From Rhodoferax sp. (lineage in GTDB: Bacteria > Pseudomonadota > Gammaproteobacteria > Burkholderiales > Burkholderiaceae_C), in assembly GCA_025351745.1 (NCBI GenBank), contig JANXVI010000350.1, positions 1 through 40,280 on the forward strand: a stretch of 40,280 nt of DNA. The letters are read 5' to 3'. The notes under the pieces were generated by a model, which saw only the letters and a list, made by a program, of their open reading frames with translations, had not been told where the DNA came from and made no database searches. Shown one piece after another: positions 24,542-32,996 of this stretch (its first letter is position 1; every line of letters starts with the position of its first letter). Made by a program: the position numbers and the translations under genes.

Positions 24542-25051
24542 TTATGCAGCATCTTTGCTCAGGAAGTCCACCAGCGCGCCATTGACAAGGCGCAGGCGCT
24601 CGCTCAACAGGCGCGTGAGCCGCAGTAACAGTTTGATGCCCATGGCTTCGTTGACGACCAGGATGCGTTCAAACTGGGTCTTGGGTAACAGCGCAAGCAC
24701 ACACGGTTCGGTTGCGACGCAGGTGGCGGATCGCTTTTCGCCGTCGATAGCTGCCATCTCACCGAATGTGCGACCCGCGACGATGTGGGTCACAAACTGC
24801 GCGACGTGCGCTGCATCGGTTTTGCGCACTTCGATCTGGCCCGACAGCAGCAGCCCCATCGCATCGCCCGCCTCGCCTTCTTCAAACAGCAAGGTTCCCG
24901 CGCTGGCGCGGTAGCCCGCCATGTACGAACTCAGGGCGTCGAGTTCGTCCCAGGACCAGTCTTTGAACAGGGGTGACCGCGACAAAGATTCACAGACCTC
25001 AATACGAAACGCGCGGGACTTGGGGATGGCTTGGAACGAATGGGTATGCAT
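24542..25051 (-). CDS. Stand-alone cyclic nucleotide-binding domain protein
   Basis: Protein of 169 residues with one Crp-type cNMP-binding domain (about 25-145) and no HTH. The phosphate-binding cassette is FGEMAAIDGEKRSATCVA, with the Glu and Arg needed for cyclic nucleotide binding in place. The C-terminal 35 residues (LLLRLTRLLSERLRLVNGALVDFL) form a helix but no DNA-binding motif. It may act as a cAMP or c-di-GMP responsive protein-interaction module; the partner is unknown. Confidence 0.82.
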   Translation of the reverse strand: MHTHSFQAIPKSRAFRIEVCESLSRSPLFKDWSWDELDALSSYMAGYRASAGTLLFEEGEAGDAMGLLLSGQIEVRKTDAAHVAQFVTHIVAGRTFGEMAAIDGEKRSATCVATEPCVLALLPKTQFERILVVNEAMGIKLLLRLTRLLSERLRLVNGALVDFLSKDAA

Positions 25052-25150
25052 GGTGGGGCAGTCTACCGTGTCTGCCTTTCCATGGACGCAAAAGTGGCGT
25101 GTGCGGTTCGCTGCGCAAACCCGCAGAACGGCTCAATGGTCTCAACGTAT

Positions 25151-25206
25151 GCTACAAAATTGATAGCTGCATAGGCTTTGCGCGCCAGGGCAGAGCCGTA
25201 TTTTCC
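25151..25206 (-). repeat. Dispersed repeat, copy C
   Basis: About 56 bp in the spacer between the cyclic-nucleotide-domain gene and the TonB receptor. On the minus strand it runs from GGAAAATACGGCTCTGCCCT to the AT-rich end GCTATCAATTTTGTAGC. It is the most diverged copy in the centre, but both ends and the length agree with the family. Confidence 0.5.
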
Positions 25207-25227
25207 TTGAACTTTCCGCCCCGCGAC

Positions 25228-27423
25228 TCAAAAATGTGCAGTCAACGTCAACCGCACACTGCGTGGCTCTACCGGATGAAAGTGGCGGTCGGCCACCCCC
25301 TCAGACGGTTCACCCGGCAGGCGTGAGGTGTAGTAGTAATCAATGTCACTGGCCTTGCTGTCAAAGAGGTTGAATACGTCCAGCGCCAGCTTGGTTTTGC
25401 GGCTGATCTGGTAGCCCACACGCAGATAGGCCAGCGTAGTGGCGTCTGAGCGTTGGCTGTTGTCTTCGATCAGCGGGCGTGGGCCAAAGTAACGCAACTG
25501 GAACTGGCCCGACCAGGGGCCCCGGTCGCTGATGGTCGCGCCGAGCGAGACCACAGTTTCAACCGAACCGGGAACATACCGCCCGGCGTTGGGCGCATCG
25601 CCCTGCGCCGTGGTGAACTCGGCGCGCGAGAGGGCAAGGTCAGCATCCAGCAGCAACCACGGTGTGGCACGGTAGTGGTTGTTGAACTCGACGCCCCACC
25701 GTCGGCTGGCGCCACTGGCACCGGTGTCGCCCGCATCGCCCGCGAACACCAGCTCGGAGCCAATGTCGAGTTGCCACAGGGCCAGGGAGCTTTGTAGGCC
25801 GGCAATGGCTTCGGTGCGCAGACCGAGCTCGCTGCCCGTGGTGCGTACCAAGGCGGGCGATGGGTCTATCGGCGTGCCTTCTTTGGGTGACAGGCGCGCG
25901 GTCACGCCGCGGGCGTCGTTGCTGTGAAAGCCGCTGCCGATGTTTACAAAATACTCGGTCTTGTTCCACGGCCCCAGGATGACGGACAGCTTGGGACTGG
26001 CTAGGTCGGCCGATTGCTGGCCGGAGTTCTCGGCAATGGAGCTGCGCACATCCACCTCCATGCGGTCGTAGCGCGCGCCCAGCAAGGTGCGAAGCGTCGG
26101 CGTCCAGGCGGTGGCGTTCTCCGCATACAGGCCGAACAGGTTTTGGCCTACCTGGCTCTCTTGCACCGTGTCAGTGCGCTGCCCGCCCAGGCCCTTGTAC
26201 AGGCCCACTGGGGCTAGGCTGTCCATGCGCAGGCTGGTGCCCACGGTCGTGGTGCTGTCCAGGCCGCCAAAGGGTGTTGCAAAGGATTGACTGACACCGC
26301 CACCGAGCACCCGGCGACTCTCGGCCTGTACAAACTGGTCGGCGTTGCGGGGTGGTGCGGGTTGGTCCAAATTCGCAGCCGAGCCGCCCCAAGGCGGATT
26401 ACACCCCGCCGGGGGGCAGCCCAGTCCGCGAAACGACAAGCGCGGGGGCTCAAGATCGTAGGTGAAGTTGGACACCAGGTTAAGCTTAGATGCAATGGCA
26501 TACGCGTTGGCTTTGAAGGTGCCGGCGTCCGACTTTCGCTCGGTCTGGAACGACAGGCTGGTGCGCTCCGTGTTGCCGCCATCCGTAGGGTCGATCGCAC
26601 CAAAACGGCCCACCAGGCCCTGGTCCACGGCGCGCTGCGGAATCTGGTCTGTGGAATGCCAAGCCGCGCTGTAGGCCATGGCGGTGAAGCTGGTGCGGGC
26701 GTTGTCGCTGGCGGCGCTGTAGCGCAACACGCCGTTGGCACGGTGAAAGCCTTCAGGCTGCTCCCATGGGCCATTGTTGTGGGCAGTCTCCAGCGCATAC
26801 AACACATTGCCGCCCAGCCATTGCACGGACTGGGTGATCAGTGCGCGGGCATAACGTTCTTCACCCACAGTGAGGGACGCAATGCCGCTGGGCAAGGTGT
26901 CAAACAGGCCCAAGCGCGCCACGCCGGCCGAACTGAAGTCGCCCTCATCGGCGAAGTAGGGACCCTTCTTGTAGCTGATGCGGTTGACCAGTTCAGGGAT
27001 GAGCCAGTTTAGGTCGCTATAGCCATGGCCATGGGCATGCGTCGGCATGTTGACCGGCATGCCGTCCACAAACGTGGCGAAGTCGGTGCCATGGTCGAGG
27101 TTGAAGCCGCGCAGAAAGTACTGGTTGGCTTTGCCATCACCACTGTGTTGGGTGACGATGACGCCCGGCACAAACTCCAGCACCTCGGCCGGGCGCAGCG
27201 TGGGGCGGTTTTCAATCAGCTTGGCAGTGACCACGCCCTGGCTGGCGGCGTTGGAGGTTCCGACTGCGTTGTCATAGGTGCCTTTGATCTCTACTGGCGC
27301 AAGCTGGTCAGTCGGTGTTGCAGCCGCGTTGGCGGATGTTTGCGCGATGGCAGGGGCCATGGCTGAGGCCATGCACAGAAGACAGGCCCTGGAGACAAGG
27401 TTGAGATGGAGGCGAGTGTTCAC
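25228..27423 (-). CDS. TonB-dependent receptor, possible metal transporter
   Basis: Outer-membrane receptor of 731 residues. Signal peptide ends at about 27 (APAIAQ); TonB-box-like LAPVEIKGTYD follows. The plug is seen in RPAEVLEFVPGVIVTQHSGDG, QYFLRGFNLDHGTDFATFVDGMPVN and the His-rich MPTHAHGHGYSDLNWLIPELV. The barrel ends DYYYTSRLPGEPSEG...RHFHPVEPRSVRLTLTAHF, with the classical terminal Phe. This receptor type (HAHGHGYSD in the plug, HFHPVEPR near the end) is widespread in proteobacteria with no firmly known substrate. The upstream gene on the same strand encodes a His-rich exported or anchored protein, which suggests a transition metal such as zinc, copper or nickel. This is inference. 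Confidence 0.85.
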   Translation of the reverse strand: MNTRLHLNLVSRACLLCMASAMAPAIAQTSANAAATPTDQLAPVEIKGTYDNAVGTSNAASQGVVTAKLIENRPTLRPAEVLEFVPGVIVTQHSGDGKANQYFLRGFNLDHGTDFATFVDGMPVNMPTHAHGHGYSDLNWLIPELVNRISYKKGPYFADEGDFSSAGVARLGLFDTLPSGIASLTVGEERYARALITQSVQWLGGNVLYALETAHNNGPWEQPEGFHRANGVLRYSAASDNARTSFTAMAYSAAWHSTDQIPQRAVDQGLVGRFGAIDPTDGGNTERTSLSFQTERKSDAGTFKANAYAIASKLNLVSNFTYDLEPPRLSFRGLGCPPAGCNPPWGGSAANLDQPAPPRNADQFVQAESRRVLGGGVSQSFATPFGGLDSTTTVGTSLRMDSLAPVGLYKGLGGQRTDTVQESQVGQNLFGLYAENATAWTPTLRTLLGARYDRMEVDVRSSIAENSGQQSADLASPKLSVILGPWNKTEYFVNIGSGFHSNDARGVTARLSPKEGTPIDPSPALVRTTGSELGLRTEAIAGLQSSLALWQLDIGSELVFAGDAGDTGASGASRRWGVEFNNHYRATPWLLLDADLALSRAEFTTAQGDAPNAGRYVPGSVETVVSLGATISDRGPWSGQFQLRYFGPRPLIEDNSQRSDATTLAYLRVGYQISRKTKLALDVFNLFDSKASDIDYYYTSRLPGEPSEGVADRHFHPVEPRSVRLTLTAHF

Positions 27424-27567
27424 AGACTAATCCTGAGAAATGATGTAAATAGGGGTTGTCACGGCTGGCGCCGTGTGCAGCGTGGGAACGTGTTCGCATC
27501 AACATGCGGGCACGCTACCGATGTGCCGTAGCAGAACGCTTTGTGCGCCGCCCGGCGGGTGCTGGCC

Positions 27568-28161
27568 CTAGACGGTAGGCGGACGCAGAAGCGGCGGGAC
27601 GCTGCGCGAAGCAAAGGCGACGAAGCGCCCGACCGGCCATGGGCCGTTGTGCTCAGCCACCATCGGCACGTTAAGCCCAACGGCAAGAACCCCTGCGCCC
27701 GTCAGCAACACAGAGGGCCCGTTGGCTGAACTGTCGGCTGCGTCCGCCAACTGTGCGCCGCCGTCCACAGCTACAACGCTCGCATCGTGCGCAGCATGGT
27801 GGTGGCGCTCAAGAGAGTCATGGTCATGTGCATGCGAATCGTGCACATCGTGCAATCGGCTGGCGTCTGCAACCGCGGCGCGGGCTGCGGGCCAGAGTGG
27901 TACAGCCGATGCGGAGCCCAATATCAATTGCCCGTGCCCAAACACCTGTTGCTGCTGCCAGCGGCTGATCCAGTCATGGGCCAGGTTGGATACGGCGGTG
28001 CTCAGCACCGATGGCGTGTGCAGCGCATTGCCCGTGTGGCTGTGCAAGGAACCCAGAACCTGCTGCCGCGTAATGGTCAGACCCAAGAGACCTATCGCCA
28101 ACACCAATAGCCAAGCCAGGCCTTTTTGGCCGGCCGAGTGGGCTACGCGTTGTTGGGTCAT
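27568..28161 (-). CDS. His-rich membrane-anchored or exported protein
   Basis: Unrecognised protein of 197 residues. One hydrophobic helix (GLAWLLVLAIGLLGLTI, 14-30) acts as signal anchor or signal peptide. Residues about 100-120 are His/Asp-rich (HDVHDSHAHDHDSLERHHH), a likely metal-binding stretch. A second hydrophobic stretch (SVLLTGAGVLAVGLNVPMVAE, about 150-170) may be another helix. It sits upstream of the TonB receptor on the same strand with a 144-bp gap. A role as metal-sequestering partner of that receptor is plausible but unproven. No heme, Cys or known chaperone motif is visible. Confidence 0.6.
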   Translation of the reverse strand: MTQQRVAHSAGQKGLAWLLVLAIGLLGLTITRQQVLGSLHSHTGNALHTPSVLSTAVSNLAHDWISRWQQQQVFGHGQLILGSASAVPLWPAARAAVADASRLHDVHDSHAHDHDSLERHHHAAHDASVVAVDGGAQLADAADSSANGPSVLLTGAGVLAVGLNVPMVAEHNGPWPVGRFVAFASRSVPPLLRPPTV

Positions 28162-28247
28162 TTTTTATGGTTCCAGGTCAGACAGTAGACCTCACTTTGG
28201 AGTACGGATCAAAAGATGTTTTGGATTCAATCGGGCGGCACCGCTAC

Positions 28248-28583
28248 CTAGCCCACTCCCTCGTTAAGGACCACCCCCAGCGCTTTCAGCTTTTTTGCAA
28301 ACGAATCCCGTCGCTTTGCAGCCTTTGCGGCTGTCTCGACGGCCACCTGGATGGCCTTTGGCCCCTTGTTGGCGACGACTTTGATCAATGCGAGCTTGTG
28401 CGCAGCATCAGCCTGCGCCCGCGTGAAAGCGGCGATCATTTCTGCATGGGGAGCGGATGGATTCACAAGAACCTCATTGGTTAAAGCGCCATTTTCTGCG
28501 AAGAAAATGCGGCTGTGGAATAACCGCTGTGCGCGGGAGACGGGATCTGCAACACCGGCCCGGCATACTGCTGATTTTGACAA
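28248..28583 (-). CDS. Hypothetical protein, Ala/Lys-rich helical
   Basis: Open frame of 111 codons whose second half has natural-looking codon use and amphipathic helical character (MIAAFTRAQADAAHKLALIK, then AAKAAKRRDSFAKKLKALG). The first 45 residues are less convincing; translation could begin at an internal Met near residue 49 of the frame. No family recognised. It is isolated between the His-rich protein gene and a region of remnants, and no ribosome site is evident. Confidence 0.35.
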   Translation of the reverse strand: MSKSAVCRAGVADPVSRAQRLFHSRIFFAENGALTNEVLVNPSAPHAEMIAAFTRAQADAAHKLALIKVVANKGPKAIQVAVETAAKAAKRRDSFAKKLKALGVVLNEGVG

Positions 28584-28635
28584 CCAAGCGGGAGATGGGG
28601 CATGCGGATAGCCATCATGGGTACTAGTGGGGGTG

Positions 28636-28687
28636 GTGGGGTATATGCAAAGGGTCTGGGCTGTCAGACCCTATTGACCTACCCCAC
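28636..28687. repeat. Nested inverted repeat (two-stem hairpin)
   Basis: Outer arms GTGGGGTA (28636-28643) and TACCCCAC (28680-28687) enclose inner arms AGGGTCTG (28651-28658) and CAGACCCT (28665-28672) around a 6-base loop. Both 8-bp stems are perfect and separated by 7-base internal loops on each side. No U-tract follows, so it is not an ordinary intrinsic terminator. It could be a REP-like element, a structured transcript end or a protein-binding site. Confidence 0.6.
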
Positions 28688-28960
28688 TCGTTTAAGGCGG
28701 CTGACCTATCGCCTGTTTGTGCTGTCTGCGCTAGTCATGTTTGTCACGGCGGAGAGAAGTGAAGGCAATCCATTGGCCTGCTCGCCAGCATCACCGGGCA
28801 TGTCATGAACAACTCGCTCAACGTCGCCTTTGTTTTCATGGCCGGCATGGCGTGAGTCCATCAATTGCGATATCGCTTCTACGGCGACTGCGATCGCTTT
28901 AAAAGGGAAATTGCGTTTGAGTGGATCGTATCAATTCCATCAGCTTCTTGGTCGGCGGGA

Positions 28961-29017
28961 GCTATCAAATATATAGCAATAAAGCTAATATCTACGAGGG
29001 CTACTGCCAATTTTTAC
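28961..29017 (-). repeat. Dispersed repeat, copy D
   Basis: This 57-bp copy directly abuts the kynA stop codon. On the minus strand it runs GTAAAAATTGGCAGTAGCCC, then TCGTAGATATTAGC, ending in GCTATATATTTGATAGC. It is the clearest full-length copy and aligns closely with copy A at the start of the caspase-like gene. It may act as the 3' end of the kyn transcript. Confidence 0.65.
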
Positions 29018-29893
29018 TTAAAGCTCTGTCCGCAGCGACCATATCTCGGGGAACAGCACCACATCCAGCATCTTGCGCAGGTAGCTCACACCCCCCGTGC
29101 CACCCGTTCCGCGTTTGAAGCCGATGATGCGTTCCACCGTGGTCACATGGCGGAAGCGCCACAGGCGGAAGGCGTCTTCCAGATCGGTTAGTTCTTCACC
29201 CAGTTGGTACAGATCCCAGTTGCTTTCGGGTTTGCGGTAGACCTGCAGCCAGGCTTGCTCCACCTCTTTACTGGCAGCATAGGGTTGCGACCAATCGCGC
29301 TGCGTGTGCGATACGGGCACGGGCAAACCACGGCGCGACATCAGGCGCAGCGCTTCGTCATACAGCGATGGTGCCTCATAGGCGGCTTGCACCAGCGCCA
29401 GGCGGTCGGGCGCATGGGCGTGGGGCTTGAGCATGGCGGCGTTTTTGTTGCCCATTGCAAATTCGATGCAGCGGTACTGAAAACTTTGAAAGCCGCTGCT
29501 CTGGCCCAGGAAAGGGCGCATGGCGCTGTACTCGGGTGGCGTCATGGTGGCCAGTACGTCCCACGCATGCACCAGTTGCTCCATGATCTTGCTGACGCGC
29601 GCCAGCATCTTGAAGGCGGGTGGCAAATCGTCTTGTGCGATGTGGCGTATTGCGGCATTCAGTTCGTGCAGCATCAGTTTCATCCACAGCTCGCTGGTTT
29701 GGTGCTGGACGATAAACAGCATCTCGTCATGCGCCGGCGACAGCGGCTTTTGCGCCGACAAAATCGTGTCGATGTGCAGGTAGTCGCCGTAGCTCATGCT
29801 GTTACTAAAGTCGAGCTGGGCTTTTTCTTCGGCGACGATGGCTTCGCCTGCGGGCTTGGCGCCCATGGGGCAGCCGGAGTTGGGTTGGTTCAT
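29018..29893 (-). CDS. kynA: Tryptophan 2,3-dioxygenase
   Basis: Heme enzyme opening the indole ring of L-tryptophan to N-formylkynurenine, the first step of the kynurenine pathway. Length 291 residues from the ATG at 29893, which follows GGAAA; the frame is open 31 codons further upstream without good support. Hallmarks: [39 protein letters not shown] (distal His region), [12 protein letters not shown], and [20 protein letters not shown] with the proximal heme His. It follows kynU in the same direction after 123 bp, a usual bacterial arrangement. kynB (kynurenine formamidase) is not in the window. Confidence 0.96.
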   Translation of the reverse strand: MNQPNSGCPMGAKPAGEAIVAEEKAQLDFSNSMSYGDYLHIDTILSAQKPLSPAHDEMLFIVQHQTSELWMKLMLHELNAAIRHIAQDDLPPAFKMLARVSKIMEQLVHAWDVLATMTPPEYSAMRPFLGQSSGFQSFQYRCIEFAMGNKNAAMLKPHAHAPDRLALVQAAYEAPSLYDEALRLMSRRGLPVPVSHTQRDWSQPYAASKEVEQAWLQVYRKPESNWDLYQLGEELTDLEDAFRLWRFRHVTTVERIIGFKRGTGGTGGVSYLRKMLDVVLFPEIWSLRTEL

Positions 29894-30016
29894 AAAGTTG
29901 TTTCCATATCTGAGTTGTCCGGCGGTGTGTGCGGGCGGACGCAGAGGGTGCAGCGGCGGCGTCCTCATGGTGCCAAACGCGCACAAATCGGCCGCCCCCT
30001 CCGCCCCCTCTGCGTC

Positions 30017-31315
30017 TTACGTGACTGCCTGCGTCCGGTTGAATTCAGGTTTCTTCCATTCCTCGGTTTCCAGCACCTGGCGCAGATGCTCCACCGCGTG
30101 CCACACGTCTTCAAAGCCGATGTACAGCGGCGTAAAACCAAAGCGCAAGATGTCTTTATGGATGCCGCCGTCACCTGCGCGAAAGTCGCCAATCACGCCG
30201 CGCGCGATCAACGCCTGCACGATGGCAAATGCGCCGGAGCCCAAAGCGCCGCCCGCAGCGTGTTCGCGCGTCAGGCAAACCTGCGAGCCGCGCTTTGCGT
30301 GCTCCAGTGGGGTTGCCAGGCCCAAGCCGAAACCTTGGCAGCGCCCTTCTACTAGTCGGATGTACAAGTCCGTCAAGGCCAGCGACTTGCTGCGCAGCGC
30401 TAACATGCCACCCAGGCCTTCAGCAGCCTTGAAGCCGTCCAATCCGCACTCCAACAGCGACATGCTGACGATGGGTTGTGTGCCGCACAGGTAGCGGGTG
30501 ATGCCGGCGGCGGGTTTGTAATCAGCGGTAAATGCAAACGGTTTGGCATGGCCCCACCAGCCCGACAGCGGTTGCCAGAAGCGGTCTGCATGTTTGGGGT
30601 TGACCCACACGAAAGCCGGTGCACCGGGGCCGCCATTCAAATATTTGTAGCCGCAGCCTATCGCGAAGTCGGCCTTGGCACCCGCCAGGTCCACCGGCAC
30701 CGCGCCTGCGCTGTGCGCCAGGTCCCACACCACCAGCGCACCGGCCGCGTGTGCAGCTGCGGTGACGGTGGCCATGTCGTGCATGGCGCCGGTGCGGTAG
30801 TTCACATGGGTGAGCATCAGGATGGCGACGTCTGCAGTGAGCGCAGCGGCAATTGCTTCGGGCTCCACCAACCGCAGCGTGTAGTCGCGTTCTTTGCACA
30901 AGCCTTCGGCGATGTAGAGGTCGGTCGGGAAGTTGCTGCGCTCACTGACCAGCACGCGGCGTTGTGGTGCGTCTGCTGCGGTGATGGACAGCGCGGCGGC
31001 CAGCACCTTGTACAGGTTGATAGAGGTGGTGTCGGTGGCGACCACTTCGTCTGGCCCCGCGCCAATCAGCGGGGCGATCATGTTGCCCAGGCGCTGTGGC
31101 AGATCGAACCAACCCGCGGTATTCCACGAGCGAATCAGGCCGGTGCCCCACTCCTGTGTGATCACCTGCGCAGCGCGAGCGGCGGCGGCCATGGGCATCA
31201 CGCCTAGAGAATTGCCATCAAGATAAATGACGCCCGGTGGAATGGTGAACAGATCGCGCAGTGCGCGCAGCGGGTCCGCGCTATCGCGTTGCTGGCAGTC
31301 TTTCAAAGTGGTCAT
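30017..31315 (-). CDS. kynU: Kynureninase
   Basis: PLP enzyme converting kynurenine to anthranilate plus alanine. Length 432 residues, full-size for the family. The PLP Lys lies in [19 protein letters not shown]; other landmarks are [12 protein letters not shown] at the N-terminus, [14 protein letters not shown], and [28 protein letters not shown]. It is upstream of kynA, giving a kynUA unit for tryptophan breakdown to anthranilate. A 12-bp palindrome upstream of the start is a candidate operator. Confidence 0.96.
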   Translation of the reverse strand: MTTLKDCQQRDSADPLRALRDLFTIPPGVIYLDGNSLGVMPMAAAARAAQVITQEWGTGLIRSWNTAGWFDLPQRLGNMIAPLIGAGPDEVVATDTTSINLYKVLAAALSITAADAPQRRVLVSERSNFPTDLYIAEGLCKERDYTLRLVEPEAIAAALTADVAILMLTHVNYRTGAMHDMATVTAAAHAAGALVVWDLAHSAGAVPVDLAGAKADFAIGCGYKYLNGGPGAPAFVWVNPKHADRFWQPLSGWWGHAKPFAFTADYKPAAGITRYLCGTQPIVSMSLLECGLDGFKAAEGLGGMLALRSKSLALTDLYIRLVEGRCQGFGLGLATPLEHAKRGSQVCLTREHAAGGALGSGAFAIVQALIARGVIGDFRAGDGGIHKDILRFGFTPLYIGFEDVWHAVEHLRQVLETEEWKKPEFNRTQAVT

Positions 31316-31406
31316 GGTGTCTTGCGCATCGGATTGTCAGAGACGCCAAAGTTAACACCGTGGAAAAAGCTGTGGTGTCGGTTATTTCCAACACCGCCTC
31401 AAATAC

Positions 31407-31418
31407 TTTAGGCCTAAA
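31407..31418. promoter_or_regulatory. Palindrome upstream of kynU, candidate operator
   Basis: Perfect 12-bp palindrome TTTAGGCCTAAA about 90 bp before the kynU ATG, followed by a second half-like ATTAGGCCC at 31421-31429. Kyn operons of betaproteobacteria are often controlled by an Lrp/AsnC-type regulator (KynR), but no regulator gene is present here and its motif cannot be confirmed. Confidence 0.3.
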
Positions 31419-31468
31419 TCATTAGGCCCAGTCAAACCTGTCGCGGCCATGGTGCGACGGGTCAGCCA

Positions 31469-32083
31469 TCACACTATTCCCATCGCATCTTTGATGCTGG
31501 CCATTACGCCTGTGCGATGCGCCTGCGCGGTTTTCAGAGGTCTCAACTCTTCTTTGCGGACCAGCATGCGTGCGCCAAGTTCTTTCATATCCAGGTTGGT
31601 TTTGCGCGCCTTGGGGAACATTTCGGTTTGTTCTTCCTTGACGTGGTGTTTTACATACTCCGACATGACCTTGATCTTTGCGTCGTACATCTCGCCGTCT
31701 GGCTCTTTCCCCTCAACCTGGGCCATCAGGTCTTTTAAGGTGGCGTGTTCCACGGTGGCTTCTGGTACCAGTTCTTTGTCACGCAGCGCCGCCTTGATTG
31801 CTGGGTAGAAAATCTCTTCCTCAACCTGGGCATGAATGCTCAGTTCCGTGCAGATTTGCGCGACCAGCGACTTCTTCCTCGAACCCGATCGGGTTTTGGC
31901 AAACTCGGCAAAAAGGCCGCTCACGAGGCTGTGATCTGCGCGCAGGATGGCGATTGCGTCTTGCGATTGGGGTGGGGTTTTTGCAGCCGGACTCTTCTTC
32001 GCCGACGCAACTGATTTGGAAGATGCAGTCTTCTTGACGGCGGGGTTGGTCTTAGCGACGGATGCACGTTTTGCAGTGGCCAT
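31469..32083 (-). CDS. Hemerythrin HHE-domain protein with Lys/Ala-rich N-terminus
   Basis: Protein of 204 residues; ATG at 32083 with AAGGA six bases before it is preferred over TTG at 32089. Residues 1-40 are Lys/Ala/Ser-rich and low in complexity, histone H1-like in style. Residues 43-160 form an HHE cation-binding four-helix domain: ILRADHSLVSGLFAEF, ELSIHAQVEEEIFYPAI, EHATLKDLMAQV, YVKHHVKEEQTEMFPKA, supplying His/Glu ligands for a di-iron centre. Such proteins bind oxygen, NO or iron and are often stress-induced. The basic tail might bind DNA. It is followed upstream on the same strand by a Ser/His-rich small protein gene. Confidence 0.88.
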   Translation of the reverse strand: MATAKRASVAKTNPAVKKTASSKSVASAKKSPAAKTPPQSQDAIAILRADHSLVSGLFAEFAKTRSGSRKKSLVAQICTELSIHAQVEEEIFYPAIKAALRDKELVPEATVEHATLKDLMAQVEGKEPDGEMYDAKIKVMSEYVKHHVKEEQTEMFPKARKTNLDMKELGARMLVRKEELRPLKTAQAHRTGVMASIKDAMGIV

Positions 32084-32199
32084 GTTCAATCCTTGAGTGA
32101 GTAAAAAGTGTCGGTGAGGTTAAACCGGTCTGGCAGTCGCCTCTGTATGGAGGCGCACATAGCGCCGAGAAAATGGCGACTGCCGATTCCGTTGCGTGT

Positions 32200-32228
32200 A
32201 AAAAAGGGCTCCGCCGTAGCGAAGCCCT
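32200..32228 (-). terminator. Intrinsic terminator of the Ser/His-rich small gene
   Basis: On the minus strand AGGGCTTCGC and GCGGAGCCCT pair over 10 bp with one mismatch around a 4-base loop (TACG), followed by TTTTTT. It lies 25 bp after the stop of the small gene, and therefore separates it from the hemerythrin-like gene. Confidence 0.85.
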
Positions 32229-32253
32229 GAGTTGCGTAAATCAGCGAACTGAT

Positions 32254-32514
32254 TTAGCCGTTTTTGTGACCCTGGTGACGCGATTTTCCAGAGGGTTCAT
32301 GCGTGTCGCCCTTGCTACTGCCTGGAGATTTTTGCTTGGGAGCGCTTTGGTCTTGTTGTTTTTCCGAAGTGTGGTCGGTCTTGTGGCTGTCGTGGCTGTT
32401 GCTGTCGTGGCTGTTGCTGGCACTGCCAGATCCGCTGTGTGAGCCTTGTTGACCGCCGGACTTCGAATCCGACGAACCGCGACCTGTATTGCTACCCGAA
32501 TTGCTGTTGGACAT
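32254..32514 (-). CDS. Small Ser/Gly/His/Gln-rich hydrophilic protein
   Basis: This 86-residue gene has a strong AGGAG ribosome site seven bases before the ATG and a good intrinsic terminator, so it is real despite low complexity. The product is almost wholly Ser, Gly, His, Asp, Lys and Gln (MSNSNSGSNTGRGSSDSKSG; SHDSNSHDSHKTDHTSEK), with no hydrophobic core and no signal peptide. It is predicted to be disordered, like bacterial hydrophilins or KGG-type stress proteins. Its neighbour encodes a hemerythrin-like stress-type protein. Function unknown. Confidence 0.7.
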   Translation of the reverse strand: MSNSNSGSNTGRGSSDSKSGGQQGSHSGSGSASNSHDSNSHDSHKTDHTSEKQQDQSAPKQKSPGSSKGDTHEPSGKSRHQGHKNG

Positions 32515-32996
32515 GTATTACTCCTTGAGTTAAGAAAGCCGCCCGGTGTCGGACGACAGGTTCACGGCCTCGCAGAGGTGGGACCGCGATGATGAGAAGA
32601 AAGCACTGCCGCTTACGGAAGCGCTACCTTGAACCATCGAGGTTGACTCTACGCATCACCTTTGGCTCGTACTGTGCGGCTAGACACAATAGGCCCCACG
32701 AGATGTGTATCTGGATGTAGTCGAATCCGCCCGCTTGGACGGGGGCAGTTGGAAAGCCCCAGCCCCCAAATTTCGCAAACAGGTAGCAGTCGAAAATGCT
32801 ACCCATCAAGGGACGCACTCCCTATCCTGTAACGCTCCTGTGTAAGGCCTGATGGGGGCACACAGACGGAGTGGTGTCGCCAAAGGGGCAATCCCAGCAC
32901 ATCCAGTCATAGCGATGCCGCGACTCGGTGCGATACTGGCAGTCAGATCGTTGACAAGTCGTCGCAACCGCCACGCAAAACATTGGAGAACGCGCA
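32515..32996. other. Intergenic region, 480 bp
   Basis: No gene is supported: the short frames on both strands lack ribosome sites. A hairpin GGTAGCA/TGCTACC with an 8-base loop lies at about 32781-32802 without a U-tract. The right end carries GGAGA eight bases before the DUF1499 ATG. A promoter-like TTGACA-like TTGACAAG at about 32951 precedes that gene. Confidence 0.4.

Larger units (their letters stand above)
28584..29017. other. Gene-poor region with hairpins and a possible gene remnant
   Basis: No complete gene is supported. It holds a nested inverted repeat at 28636-28687, and an interrupted plus-strand stretch at about 28775-28855 that reads ITGHVMNNSLNVAFVFMAGMA then stop; this reminds me weakly of a fragment of an ActP-like solute symporter. 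Repeat copy D fills the right end up to the kynA stop codon. The content suggests decay or past insertion. Confidence 0.4.

Noticed and set aside
27424..27567. Possible cobalamin riboswitch before the second TonB receptor
   Set aside because: No B12-box or characteristic stems were recognised in the 144-bp spacer, and the receptor does not look like BtuB.
28775..28855. Remnant of an ActP-like symporter gene
   Set aside because: Only about 20 suggestive residues precede a stop; too little to call a feature without a database search.
29204..30355. Plus-strand open frame of 383 codons
   Set aside because: Antisense to kynA and kynU, both unmistakable; translation shows no family features.
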